Shown: positions 33,846-46,061, counted from the stretch's first letter. The stretch is DNA of 64,000 nt from Papilionanthe hookeriana x Papilionanthe teres (GCA_022702705.1 CM040434.1:20317771-20381770); one strand, 5' to 3'. Notes: generated by a model not told the origin, from the letters alone. Numbers and translations are program-made.

Positions 33846-36004
33846 ATTCTTCATTTCATTCCAGTTAATTTCATGGCATGTAAAACGTATGGATGTGTTC
33901 GTCTCCTCAAGATGAATCCATAGAGCATAAGAACACAAAATTCTGTTAAGAAATGAGAGAGTTCTTAGGGTTTTAGTGTGGACGGTCATGGGTGCACACC
34001 AGTCGTAGACGAAGACCAGGCACCGTCCGATCGCGCGTGTATCGGTTGAACGGCTCAGATTGCGTCGGATCAGAGGAAGGAGCGAGACAGCGGGATGTGT
34101 GGCGGCTGACTCAGATGGTGGCGTCGAATGGGAGTGCGCCGCGTGGTCTTTCGATCCGCCGTAGGTTGACGCATCGCTGTGTTGGATAAGTAGATAAATT
34201 GGATTTTTTCTATTTATTTAAATACCGAGAACTTAGAAAATCCATATCTTTGTGTAGAAAAATAATAAAAATAAACTAAAAATACCTTCTTGCTCAGTGA
34301 ACAGAGGAGAACAATGTGGAAAAGAAATCAAATTATTTTGATGAGTATTTTATTTTTAATTAATTATTTACTTGTTTCAGTATTTTGATTCTCCATTTGC
34401 ATAGACAATTCACCATGGCATGAGACCATAGGACTTTTGAAGAATATGATCTTGGGAACATTCCCAGAAATTTTCAAGGTTAGAGGCCATCTCTATGGAA
34501 AGTTATGTATTTTTCAAATTTATGTCACTGTTTTTGGTATTTTAATTCCAATAATTAGCATGTTGCTTAGAAAATTCTAGGAAAATTTGGTGAAGTTCCT
34601 TAGGACAAGAGGACCCTAGGATAATTATGGTTAGGCTTAATTCATTAAGAATAACCCCAATTAGCCTAAATACCTAAAATTTAATTTTAATTAATTAGGG
34701 TTAACCACACATTAAAATAACTTGAAATCAATTCTCCATTAATCTTTAGGATACAGAGAGCCTTACATAAAAATTTGAGGTTAATTGGAAATGATTAGCC
34801 CACTAAATGAATTAATTAAGCCACATGATCGAAATTAAACTTTAAAAATTCATAACTCCAAAAATACATTTCAAAAAATCAGTAAATTGGTTTTATGGGC
34901 TCTTTGACATTAGAGGAGTCTATAAAAATTAAAATTGGAATTTTCTAAAATTTTTCATTTTTAATCATATTTTAATATTTTAAATAATTAAAAAATAATA
35001 AAAATCATAAAAATATTAAAAATCATAAAAATGTCATATTTTTACTCCTAATCACTTAGGAATAAACCAAATATTTTTACCAAGTCTCAAAGTAAAGATA
35101 TTCAATTTTAAATGCTTAAAACAATTTTTAATGTTAAAAAATGTATTTTCCAACCTTTTCACTAAATTAATTCCAATAAATAAAAAAAATCAGAAAATTA
35201 TAAAATTTGTTCCTTTGAACTCCTTGAGGTCAGAGAGATTTAATAAAAATATAAAATCTATTTTTTTTAACTTTAATTTTATTTTATATTTAATTAACAC
35301 TCTAAACTCAAAATAATTATAATAAATAAAATATAATTTAAAAAATCACCAAAATTGGTCCAAGTGGTTCTCTGGTCATTAGGAATATCCCATAATTTTC
35401 TTAAGGATAGAAACCTTTCCTTGGTCATGTTGTTGAATTTCCATTGAAAATCTCTATTTTTCACTAAAAATAATTATATAAATAAATTAAATTAAAAAAA
35501 TCACATTTTCTCCTCTAATGTCTTAATTGACATGTGAGTGAGGTGACATAAAAATTTCAAGTTCATTTGAACTCAATTTAGTGAGTTATGAAATAAATAA
35601 GCCTAAAAGGGCATAAATGTAATTAAAGAATTTAAACCCCTTTATTAAAATTTTAAGTTTAATTAAAATGGAGGGTAAAATATTTGATTTTATGTTTCTT
35701 GGATGATTGAAACTTTGGGAAATTAAAATGATAGGAACCCATTAATCACTTTTAATAAACCAAAGATGAAACTTTAATTATTTAAACAATTTAAATTTTG
35801 GAAGATTAATGAAAATTTGAATTATTAAAAATAGGGATATAACTTGAGAGGATATTAATTCTTTAATAAAAACAAATCCCTAAATAAATCACTTCAATAA
35901 TATTTAACTCTTAATTAAGATTAAAATGATAATCCAAACTAAGTAAATTAAAAATTAAAAATAAATAACCCTTAATTAAAGAAAAGCTCAAAATATTAAA
36001 TAAT

Positions 36005-36185
36005 TTAACAATTAAATTAAATTAAATTAAAATTAAATTAAAATTAAATTAAATTAAATTAAGTAAAAATTAAATTAAAATTAAAATTGAATTAAATTAA
36101 GTTAAATTAAATCTAAAATATTGAAATTAAATTAAATTAAATTAAGTTAAATTCAATTAAATTAAATTTAAATTATGTTAAATTA
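36005..36185 (+). repeat. ATTAA-type microsatellite in J
   Basis: Imperfect runs of AATTAAATTAAATTAA. No other signal. Confidence 0.7.
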
Positions 36186-37356
36186 ACATCATTCAACAAT
36201 AAAAGTAAAACAAATTTAAAATATTAAGATCACTTAAAGTATAATGATTTAAACCAAAAATAATTTGAACACTATTCCAAACTTAAAATTATTAATTAAA
36301 ACCTCATAATTAAACTAAATCACTTTAAACCATTATCTCAAACTTCAAATTAAGAATGATTAAAATTCTGAACAAACCAACTTGCCCCTAAAGGCTTTAA
36401 TTATTATAACTCTTAAATGGAGTATTAAGTGAGATGTCACTTCATTCATCGAGTAATCAAATGCTCAAGTTCACTGAGCAAGAGACAAAGCTTAACTAAA
36501 CTCCTGGATGATTAATTCACCTATGCAACTAAATTTACTTGGACTCAAAATAATCTCGGAAGTATTGAAAAGATGTTTTGGACTCGTCCTAAGCACTTCC
36601 TCAATATGATGGGATGTTTTAGAAGAACAATTAAATTTAATTGTTCTTTGATGAAGAAAATCATCCATAAACAAAACACAAGAACCTAGATGTCATAAGA
36701 AATGACTAGCAATAGGATTAAGACTTTGGTAGACAACCAAAACCTTTCCCTTAGCTTTACCTAGGTACTTGTTATAAACATTTAAATGCCTTAACATGTG
36801 TTTTAAGTGCAGCTTGGGATGACGGGAAGACCCTCCAGGTACGCTTTTATTTTATTGCAATTTACCTTATTGCAATTTACTTACATGCACTGCACTTTAC
36901 TTTTTCTTGCATGTTAAACAAGACTGTTGCATGAAAACTGAAACCTTTAGGATAGCCACAAAATTGAAACCAAAACTAAATTAAAATTCACCATAAGATA
37001 AAATTCATCGCCACAACATTCCAAAATATAAAACAACTCAAAATTTAATCACAAACAGAACAACAAAACTACAATTGCAACTAAATTAAAACATCTTGTT
37101 CAATGATCGGGAATACCTCAGATGATGTAACCCACGTGTTGTTAATGGGATTTCCCACAGTCTAAATGAAAGTGTGGAACTCATTCAGTTGAGTTTAGCA
37201 ATTTCATTTGGACTAAGTGAATTCGATGAAAATAACGGTGCCGAGATGACGGAACCGTGGGATCTTAATCGGTTCTGTTTAAACAACTTTAAGATTTGTT
37301 TTAATTAAAATATTAAAAAAATAGTTGGACTTTAAGATTTCTAAACCAAAACACTC

Positions 37357-38281
37357 CTCTTATCTCCTGATTTTCACCATCTAAAACTAAATCTCTGCAA
37401 CAACAAGGAGCTCGGAGCATGGTGGGCAGCACGGCCATCGTCATCAGAAAAACTCGGGTCTACTTCAGCAAAACTTTCCTTAGAATTAAATAACCAAGCC
37501 ATAGGACTTCGAGGTAGTTTGCCTAGTGTAACATAATTCCTCAACTCTTCGTTAGGCATTTGCATGATCATGTCATGTAAATTAAGCCCTAACCGGTCTT
37601 AGGACTCCGAGGTAGTTGTTCGGTACGACATAAACCCTCATATCTTCTAAAGCTATTTATATGATCATGTCGTACAAATATAAGTCCTAATTAATTAAAA
37701 TTGGCAGGATTGAAACATTAAATAAACTCGTAAATCTAAGCCAAACAATAGGATAGTTTGGGAAGTTGCCAAGATCCTTCGTGGATCCTCAACTTCTCCT
37801 ACTTCTCTTCCATTGGACTCTTATCTCCTGATTTTCACCATCTAAAACTAAATCTCTGCAACAACAAGGAGCTCGGAGCATGGTGGGCAGCACGGCCATC
37901 GTCATCGAAAAACTCGGGTCTACTTCGACAGAAACTTTCCTTAGAATTAAATAACCAAGCCATAGGACTTCGAGGTAGTTTGCCTAGTGTAACATAATTC
38001 CTCAACTCTTCGTTAGGCATTTGCATGATCATGTCATGTAAATTAAGCCCTAACCGGTCTTAGGACTCCGAGGTAGTTGTTCGGTACGACATAAACCCTC
38101 ATATCTTCTAGGCTATTTATATGATCATGTCGTACAAATATAAGTCCTAATTAATTAAAATTGGCAGGATTGAAACATTAAATAAACTCGTAAATCTAAG
38201 CCAAACAATAGGATAGTTTGGGAAGTTGCCAAGATCCTTCGTGGATCCTCAACTTCTCCTACTTCTCTTCCATTGGACTCT
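37357..38281 (+). repeat. 461-bp tandem duplication in J
   Basis: Two nearly identical copies start at CTCTTATCTCCTG (37357 and 37818). The partner F has one copy only. The junction shares CTCTTA. It is a recent event private to J. Confidence 0.92.
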
Positions 38282-38435
38282 TAAAATAAATTGTTCCAAA
38301 TTCAAGCTAATCCCTTTTGAAATTTCCAAAATCCAATCCTTTGAAAATCTTAAACTTTAAAATTCTTGAGAGCAAAATCACTGATCATTATCGAGAGTTT
38401 TCTTAAGTGTCTTCAGACATTTAAGATGTAATTAA

Positions 38436-38457
38436 CTATAGGGGCTTGCCCTTATAG
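38436..38457 (+). promoter_or_regulatory. Conserved LTR hairpin of J
   Basis: CTATAGGGGC, TT, GCCCTTATAG: ten-base arms with one position that pairs only as G-U in RNA. Confidence 0.65.
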
Positions 38458-38854
38458 GGAACTTTAAGAACCCAGGTAATATAAACCACCGCTTAATTCT
38501 TTTATATTAAGCGAGGGAACTTGTCGGCTTATAAAATTGGTTCGCGGACCAAACGGATGTCACAAATCTTTTAGTTTATTTAATCGAGCCCCATCATCGA
38601 GCGATGTGTTTATTCTTCGGGATAGATACACGGTTTGTGGTGTGGTGCTCGTTTACATAAACTATTTGGGATGTGAGATCTGTTTGACTTCATATCTTAA
38701 AATTTTCAAACTCAAAATTATTTTCAAAATCAAATACTACTTTCTAAATTATATATATATATATATTTAAATTAAATTTAAAATCTAAAAAATTCGCCGA
38801 CAACTTTTGTACGCGACCCTTTTTCAATACACATAACCTAAAAATATGCCGACA

Positions 38855-38859
38855 ACCTG
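38855..38859 (+). repeat. Target-site duplication of J, right copy
   Basis: ACCTG, identical to 31014-31018. Confidence 0.85.
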
Positions 38860-39850
38860 CAGAACTTCAAAAAGGAAAAATACCTAAAGCACGAAGGTAT
38901 GATTTAGATTCACAGTTTATTTTCTTTTCACCCAATATAAATAGATAGAAAAATTTAAGTTTGGGGAGGAAAAAAATAAAAATTTAATTATTAAATTGTT
39001 CTCAATTTATATTTTCAAAAATTATTATAAAATGATTTTCTATAATGAATTTAATTCAGTAAACTAGAATTAATTTATTTAATTATTATAGAAAAGTTAA
39101 AAGAAATATTTCTAGCGATTAAACTAAATTTGTAGATTAAGATATTTAGTATAAGAGGATAAGAATATAGTTAACTATTTAAAGTAAGGAAAACTATATT
39201 TTAAAATATGAAATTCTTAATTATTTAGTTGAGAAAGAAAATATTGAAACTCAATGAAGTAAAAAACTTTGAAATACATATAAGGTAAGTAAATGTTTCA
39301 AGTTTCAAATTTAGGAAGAGGAAGGTGAAGTTCAAAATTATTAACAGGCTATCCAGATATAGTAATCCTCACTTGAAAAGAAAAGAAAGAAGTAAGAAGG
39401 GTTGAAAATCAATCCAAAATGAAAAGAAAAGAAAGGGTAAGTGAGGAGAAGTTTGAGGAGATGTCTTATCAAAAATTGGCTTCATTTGAATCAAACAAAA
39501 GGGTAAAATCAATTACATTTCTGAACTTTTATATATGGATTAGAATTTTACTAAGTAGTGCTTTAATGAAATTCCTATCATCTGAATATCTTAAGTAATT
39601 TAATATTGCAAAATATAGTCTTTCTTGAAATAAATAGAAGACTAGAAATCTTAAACTCGATGACTAAATAGCCTTACATCTATAGAGTTAATTTAATTAT
39701 ATAAAAATCTTTCTAATAAACTTTACTATAATATTTTATTTAAATCAAATTCATAGTATTTCTGAATTAAAATTTTATTACAAATAATCATTACACTTAT
39801 ATAGTATCAAAATTACTTGAGGACATGTAATAGTTAAGTTTGGGGGATTT
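38860..39850 (+). other. 3' noncoding tail of B with polypurine tract
   Basis: No ORF. It contains a purine-rich AAGTTTGGGGAGGAAAAAAA at about 38958 and, directly before the 3' LTR, AGTTTGGGGGATTT (39837-39850), the likely polypurine tract for plus-strand priming. The first tract could be a second, central one. Confidence 0.6.
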
Positions 39851-41372
39851 TGACCACAGGAAAATGTATTAAGAAACTCATACAAATTTTATATAAAATT
39901 GTACTTTAAAAAAAGTTATTTTCTATGTTTTACTGCAGGTATGAAGATTTATAGGTATTGGAAGCAAAAAGATCGAAAAGAAGCAAATATGGAACGAAAA
40001 GGACTAAAAAGAGATGGAAATTGAACTAGCCCGCCGATGGGGAGGAATAGGTCGCCGACGGCGTGATTTTCCCAAAAGTTTTGAATATATTATAAAGAAG
40101 CCCGCCGACGGCGAGATCGAGCCCGCCGACAGCGAGCCTTAGCGGTTAGCCAATATTCTAGAAGCCCGCCGATGGCGAGAAGGTCGGTTCAAGCCAAATA
40201 CATTGAATCTGGACGCTTTTTGAAGAGGTGCTTAAGCAACCTTTGGATATATTCCTTCTTCTTTAAATATAGATGAATTTAGGCTTAAAAGTGTGTGTTC
40301 TTTTGGTGTGTGTGTCTTGTGGAAGTCAGTAGTGAGTCTATAGTGTGTGCATTAGTGTGTTTTATAGTATATTAGTAACTATAATGAAGTGTGTTGTACA
40401 AGAAGGAAGAGTTAGAGGAACTTCAAGGAGTCTGCTTGGGGAGAAGACTCGAGATAAGTTTTTATTTATTGTTTTATAACTTTAAATGAAATCCAAGTTT
40501 TGAGTTATTTTTCCTATGCATTCTGAGTAGTTTTCTCTGTCTTTCTCCTTGTTGTTGAGATTTTGTGAAATGAAGAATTGAATTAGTTGTGCCTAAAAAT
40601 ATTAAATACAATTATGATAATATTTTTAATTAAATCTTAATTTACTTTCAATTTGGCCAATTGAATTGTTAAAATATGTTGAATTATCAACTATAGTAAA
40701 GATTACATCCAAGATGTAGGGAAGTCAAAAGCCTTGGAAGGAGGGTGCAAATAAATAGAAAAATATTATTTATCGGGCGTAGAATTGGATATTTTAATGT
40801 GACAGACTAAAATCTTCAATTCGGTCCTATCGTTTGGGAGTTGAAGTGTAGATGTTAGCCCTCGAGGTGAGGGGAACATGGGAGCTCGAAGTGGCGATCG
40901 GTATCCTCCGCACTTAGCCTCAAATTCAGTAACCAAGCATAGGATTAGTCAATGTTCTTTATGCCTGGACCAAAGGGTAAAGAATAAGAATGCTCCTATT
41001 TGGCACAATATAATTCTAAACTAATTTAATTATTCATTCATTTAATTCTCTTAACAAGTAGAAAGATAATTTTTCTAAATTGCAATCTTATATTTAAAAA
41101 TTAAGTAATAGAGTTTAGTATAAGCGTTCTTTATTTCCGTACACTAGATAGTAATTACATCTGTTGAAATTAGTTTTTAATCTCTAAACTTCTTTGTGGG
41201 ATCGATATCTAGGACTCCATTAGAGCCCTTAATTACTTGAACAATATATATACTTGCGTTGATAAAAGGGGGGAGGACACAATTGTTAATTTTATTCTGA
41301 TAATCATTCATTAAAATATATAATATAAGCTCTACAATCATATAAACTCTGCTGCCTCCCGATCCCAGGTAT
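39851..41372 (+). repeat. 3' LTR of B
   Basis: 1522 bases, TGACCACAGG to CCCAGGTAT (the terminal CA is mutated). It carries five palindromes at 40029-40180, one fewer than the 5' LTR because a short stretch between two copies is deleted. The TTGAC target duplication follows at 41373. Confidence 0.93.
40029..40180 (+). repeat. Palindrome cluster in 3' LTR of B
   Basis: Five CCCGCCGACGGCGAG-type copies. The third pair of the 5' LTR has collapsed to a single copy. Confidence 0.85.
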
Positions 41373-41430
41373 TTGACTTAGGAAGATGTGCATTTGGATC
41401 AAAATTTATAAATATTAAAAATTGTGCACT

Positions 41431-41520
41431 GGCGCCTAAGCACCAATACCCTAGCTTAAGCTCGCGCAAACCTGAGAACTAGGCACCTAAGTGCCAAACC
41501 TTTCGTGCTTAAGATCCGGT
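41431..41520 (+). repeat. Palindrome cluster upstream of ORF3b in H
   Basis: It includes AGCTTAAGCT (41453-41462), GGCAC-CTAA-GTGCC (41482-41495) and GTGCTTAAG. The core resembles the GCTTAAGC palindromes before ORF3a of H (19043-19074) and in its LTR (43356-43363). 41521-41892 is otherwise AT-rich leader. Confidence 0.75.
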
Positions 41521-41892
41521 TCACGAAAATCAGTTCATGACAGTTTTATGTGCCAAAAACCACCATTTTTCTCCATTTCCTCTTCTTCTTTCTCAAGGTC
41601 TCTCTATTTTGGACTTAGGGTATCCCTATAAGTGAAGAATGCTTGGTGAAATTGAGGCAAATTTGTTGGATTTGTTCTTCTTAAGATTAGAGCTTCTCAT
41701 TTATGTAAAAATTTTTTATATTAACCATGGATTTGGAGTGCATTATGGAAAATCTGAAATTTACTATTCATGGTGAAAACATGATGAAAACTGATGGATT
41801 TTACATGGAAAGAGTTTAAGCTTTTAGAAGTTAGATCTAGTGAGTTAGGGTTAATTTTGGAATTTATTGTGAATTTTTTGTAATTATTAGAA

Positions 41893-42942
41893 ATGACACC
41901 AAGGATGAAGAGAAGCAAGGGAATAATACTTTCAATTCGAGTAAGGTTTTTAGTTCGAAAGCTCAGGACAGATACTTAGATACGATGCAATCAAGGAAGT
42001 TAATTTATGAGTGTTGTTTTAAGACTCCGGGCGGAGAAGTAGAAGACTTAATTGTCAGCCAACAGTGGGATTGGTTCTAATATTTTTCTATTGTTTGCAG
42101 TGATTTCTGTGGTTAGGGAGTTCTATGCCAATCTCCCGAAATCAGAGGATGATCTGTTGATGGTTAGAGGAAAAGGCATTTTCACCATAGGTAATAAATT
42201 TGTTTGATCAACTATCTTCGGATACTACTTATTTTAATGCTAATTACAATCCTACTGAGGAGGATTTAGATGAGAATATTTCTTCATTAACTGTTGGAAG
42301 AGGTCTATGGAAAATTACCAGTGGTAGAAGAGTGAACTTTTCAACATCGAAGATGGATGCCACTGTGAATGCATGGCACTATTTTATTTATGCTCGTATA
42401 CTCCCTAAAAACCATCTTTGTGAAGTGACCAGAGAAAGGGATACACTGAACTACTACATTCAGTTGTCTAAGCCAATTAATATTGAATCTCTAATTTATC
42501 AAGTTATCACCAGTTCTGCCAGAGCTGCAACTACTGCAGGATTGAGATTCACTTCTTCAATCATTGTTTATGTGAGCAATCTTGTGTTAAATTTGATAGT
42601 TGGGAGGACATTCTTCAACCTCTTAAGCTCATTACTAGTGTGAATGTGAAGTCTTATTCTGATCATTCTATTTTAGGCTGGAGAGTTGGATTTTTTAGAA
42701 GTTTTGGTTCTTCTACATCACATGCTTCTGCATCTCATGCATCTACATCTGATGGCAGATCCCCCAGTCCAGATTCAGAGACTCAATTGCTGCAAAGGAT
42801 GATGGATAACATTGACTATGCTATGAATAAGGTATCAAATTTAGAAAACTATGTATATCATATTGATTCTTACTTGAGATGGCATAGTGATTATGAGAGA
42901 AATAGAACATATCTTTGGAGAAACACATTAGAGGTTATCTGA
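41893..42942 (+). pseudogene. H ORF3b
   Basis: It starts MTPRMKRSKG, matching the MAPRQKRR start of ORF3b in B, and is broken by frameshifts and a stop in the first 300 bases. The open part 42200-42643 contains GLWKITSGRRVNFSTSKMDA and AWHYFIYARILP. 42640-42942 contains a Ser/His/Ala-rich linker and a coiled-coil-like tail with YHIDSYLRWHSDYE. 42943-43280 is noncoding and GT-rich. Confidence 0.8.
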
Positions 42943-43289
42943 GTGTAGTATTTCATCCATATCACGGTAACCTCATTATGATTCAACTAGTTATGGGATG
43001 ATGATGATGATGAAGAGGATGACGATGGTGACAAAGATGAGTAGTGATTGAATTATGTTGAGTTATGTTTGAACTTTTATTTGTTGTGTTGTTTGGAACT
43101 TTTCTTTGTACTCTTGTTTGGACTGTTGTGATGCTATTTGTGGTTGTGGTAGACATTGTTGTTGTAGTTTATTGTGATGTGTAGTTATGTGTTATTGATG
43201 TGATAGTAATTATGTGAACTCTATTACTTTAAGGTACTTTGTTAGTTTGTGTTGAACTTATTCCTACTGCTTTGGGAAGTTTAGACTAG

Positions 43290-44856
43290 AGCTAAACTTC
43301 ATTTAAAATTTTATTTTTAAGTTTTAATTTACTGCCTAAGCTCCTAAGGCCTCACGCTTAAGCCCCGGGTAGTTACTTTGCAATTTCAAGAAATTTTTAA
43401 TGAATTTTGATGCGCTGTTTGAGGCAACCTTTGGTACAAACATGGGTAACTGATCAAGGGCACCAAAAGACATTCAAATTTCACTTGAATGGATGCATCT
43501 CTTAATTAGATTCATTGAATATGGACACATTTTGAAGAGACACCAAAGCACCTTTTGAGAAATTAAAGAATGGACTTAAAGAGAGTTTAAAAGAGGCTGT
43601 TAAAAACTTGAATTAGTGTGTTTAGAGAGAATAGTTATAGTAAAAAGTTGTAGGATTACTACTTAGGATTTCTTCACACTTATCTCATTCCTAGTAAAAG
43701 GGAAGGTGGGTAGAGATTTCTAAATAAAAATCCATTATTTTAGAGAGATTTAAACCCTTTAGGGTTGGGCTACTAGTCCTACGGAGTCTTATAAGAGAAA
43801 GAAAGAGATTCAAAGGAACTTCAAGAATTTGATGAGAGGAACTTGAGATATGTTTTTATATTTATATTGCATGTGGTTTTAACTGAGACTACTCAAGATT
43901 TCTAATTTTAAAATTACTTTTTGTTGTGTTTTCTCCATGGATTCTGAATAGTTTTATTTATCTTTTTCCTTAAAATGAAAAGTAATTAAGTGATGGATAG
44001 AAGTTGTGGAAGTATTGATCGTTAATGTTGGAATAAGTTGTGTTGATTTAATCCTTGCACTTCATTTACCTCTTGATTTGGCAATTAAAATGTTAACATT
44101 TATTGTGAGAACATGTAAGTTCCTTGTAATTACTGTCTCAATCAACTATTAAAAGAAATCACATCAGATCGTATGGATGAGAAAGTAATTATATAATTAT
44201 ATGCAAATAAATAAGGAAAAATACTTTGATAGGTGTAGAATTAGAGGATTTTAGGGTGAAAGACTAAAGCCTCTAATTTGGTTTTTTACTTTAGGTTTTG
44301 ATGCAAGATGTTAGCCCCTAGGTGGAGGAAAAGGAGGGAACTCTAGAGTGAGATCTAGTATCTTCCCTACCTAACTCATCTTCAAAACTATTCAAACTTC
44401 AAACTAGCCAATGTTCTTGATAACATCTCTAGTAAGGGCAAAGAATAATATTGCTCTTATTTGGTACAACACAATTTTGAATATTTCTACAACATAACTC
44501 TTGTACTTATTACTTATTCATGATAAGAAAAAAGATTATTTCATTTATACTTCATTAATCTTACAAAAATCTCGTTATAGTTAGTTAATTGTTTACTTTA
44601 TTTCAAAATATAAGAAAATACCAAAAAGAATCACATTTTCAAGTTTTTTGTTATCTAAAATTGGTTAAGTGTCTTTTACTAAATATATTTTTTTGATCAA
44701 ATATTTGTATTTTCAAATATCCAAAACTCTTCCTTGTGGGATTAATATTTTGGGGCTTAATCAAAAAGTCTTATATTAGTTGATAACGATACATATACTT
44801 GCATAGAATCCCTAAATTTAAATTTAATTGTTGACTTCTTATTTACTTTGGAATCA
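43290..44856 (+). repeat. LTR of H (about; left border uncertain)
   Basis: It lies after ORF3b and a purine-rich CTTTGGGAAGTTTAGA. It aligns in patches with the LTRs of B and G (ATTGAATATGGACAC, GAGGAACTTGAGATA, CAAATAAATA block, AACGATACATATACTTGCAT) and ends GGAATCA. It contains the palindrome GCTTAAGC at 43356. Unusually, a PBS-like sequence follows it. Confidence 0.75.
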
Positions 44857-44862
44857 AGTTTT

Positions 44863-44880
44863 TGGTGTCATTGTAAAGAA
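44863..44880 (+). promoter_or_regulatory. Decayed PBS after the H LTR
   Basis: TGGTGTCATTGTAAAGAA, 10 of 18 matches to TGGCGCCGTTGCCGGGGA. Seven of the eight changes are C-to-T or G-to-A. 44881-44935 is a short AT-rich leader-like remnant. Confidence 0.6.
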
Positions 44881-45031
44881 TGAAATTTTATCATAAATAT
44901 GATTATAATCTTAACACCACAAGTATAAATATATCAGTATTCGCGGGATCACAGCTCCTCTCGAATAACTACTTGCTTTCCTTTGTCCATTGGAGCTGTT
45001 CTCAGGGGTAATACCTTTCGAGTCCTTAGAT

Positions 45032-45475
45032 TCACTTTGTGATTTCTTCAACATCCGGATTCAGAGGTTTTCCTGATGCCGTAACTGATTCTTCTAGTTC
45101 GGAATCTGAACAAACCATGTTGATAGTGATTGGAGTTTCATTGTGCATGAGGACTGGCTCCTCGTTTTCTACACTATCATAGCCGGTGCTGTTGATGTTT
45201 CCATCATTCTCATCATTGCTCTTGACGGGGTTAAGTATGATTTGAGGATTATTTAAGGAATGTAAATCAGGTTTAGATGGGTTGTGATCATTTGCGTCAT
45301 CACTAGAAACAGTTAAAACGTTGCTAAAATCATCACTCTTATAATTATAAGACCTTGGAGGGGTGAAGAGGAAATTATACAGAGTAAGCGGTTTGAGGAA
45401 TTTATCACCTAAATCCAAGACAACCAATCTAATAGGGATAGCCCCTATTCTATCCTTCGTGCTATCAATCTTCAC
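45032..45475 (-). pseudogene. F gag C-terminal/linker region
   Basis: 147 codons, acidic and Ser/Asn/Asp-rich (KSNDENDGNINSTGYDSVENE), ending SGKPLNPDVEEITK. It follows the gag zinc-knuckle-like segment. Its position suggests the linker toward protease in a Tat element. I do not recognise a catalytic motif. Confidence 0.5.
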
Positions 45476-46061
45476 CGATCTTCTTCTTCTTGACCTCTTG
45501 CGGCAATTTCTTTGGCGTGATCTCCATCATTAGCTTGGGAGGAAGCAAACTCTGTGTAGTGGCTTGCTTTGAAATAGCCTCTATCTGATCTAGTATCTTC
45601 TTAGAGGTCTTTATCCAGACTGTCCTCCATCCATCTCTACTTGCATATGGATCTATTAGATAGAATCACTCGGTCGAAATCATATTTATGGAACCTCTTT
45701 CTGGTTCTTTAAATATTCTTTTAGTATTGTCATATTTCCATCTTTATAGTTCCTCTCGAGTCATTCGTTAAAGCTGAAGCAATTCTCTATGGTATGTTCA
45801 TGTAACATGTGGTATGGGCAGTAGTTGGGTTGATCCTTCAGGTTGGCATCTTCTAATTTCTTCAACTCAGGAAATTTAATCTCTAGTTTCTTTATCAAAT
45901 TCCAAAATATCTTTGCCTCAGTGTCATCTTTGAATGAGTAATTCCTGTTTAGCCGAGCTGCTATTGCCGGACCCTGTCTTCTGTCTGTCTTGTATGGTCT
46001 TTGCTGGAAAGACTACTGACCCGACTGATTGTATTGCTGACTGTATTATTGAGGAAGCGGC
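45476..46061 (-). pseudogene. F gag zinc-knuckle-like segment
   Basis: The minus-strand frame contains FPELKKLEDANLKDQPNYCPY followed by HMLHEHTIENCFSFNE, the Cys-His-His-Cys-type C-terminus of Tat gag. A stop follows the motif. It is separated from the rest of gag by the LTR G. Confidence 0.7.

Larger units (their letters stand above)
31019..38854 (+). repeat. J: giant (7.8-kb) solo LTR, Tat/Ogre type
   Basis: It runs from TGTTGACCTC to ATGCCGACA with the 5-bp duplication ACCTG on both sides and no internal region, so it is a solo LTR. It is 7836 bases, including a private 461-bp tandem duplication. The inverted partner is 50568-57942. From 31500 to 32700 the strand is C-rich and G-poor. 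A TATA box is at 33382, AT-rich sequence fills 34200-36400, and a conserved hairpin is at 38436. Open frames inside are not shared intact with the partner. The length fits the very long LTRs known for Ogre-type elements. Confidence 0.9.
20007..41372 (+). mobile_element. Element B: full-length Athila-like retrotransposon with nested solo LTR
   Basis: 5' LTR, PBS, gag, protease, RT, RNase H, integrase, ORF3a, ORF3b, polypurine tract and 3' LTR are all present, with TTGAC on both sides. Removing the nested J insertion (7841 bases including one duplication copy) leaves about 13.5 kb. It inserted into H between ORF3a and ORF3b. The coding part is dead: stops in gag and mutated catalytic residues in RT and integrase. 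Confidence 0.92.
41373..44856 (+). mobile_element. Element H, second part
   Basis: It begins with the TTGAC copy and continues H where B interrupted it: palindrome cluster, ORF3b, noncoding tail and a decayed LTR. Homology with the ORF3b region of B in the expected order supports the join to 20006. Confidence 0.8.

Noticed and set aside
37374..38032. 65-codon antisense ORF (MIMQMPNEELRNYV) in J, twice, and its partner at 51390-51587 in F, as a conserved gene
   Set aside because: Codon-by-codon comparison of J and F shows clearly more amino-acid-changing than silent differences (roughly 18 to 6), so there is no sign of protein-level selection. The frame is open by chance in related DNA.
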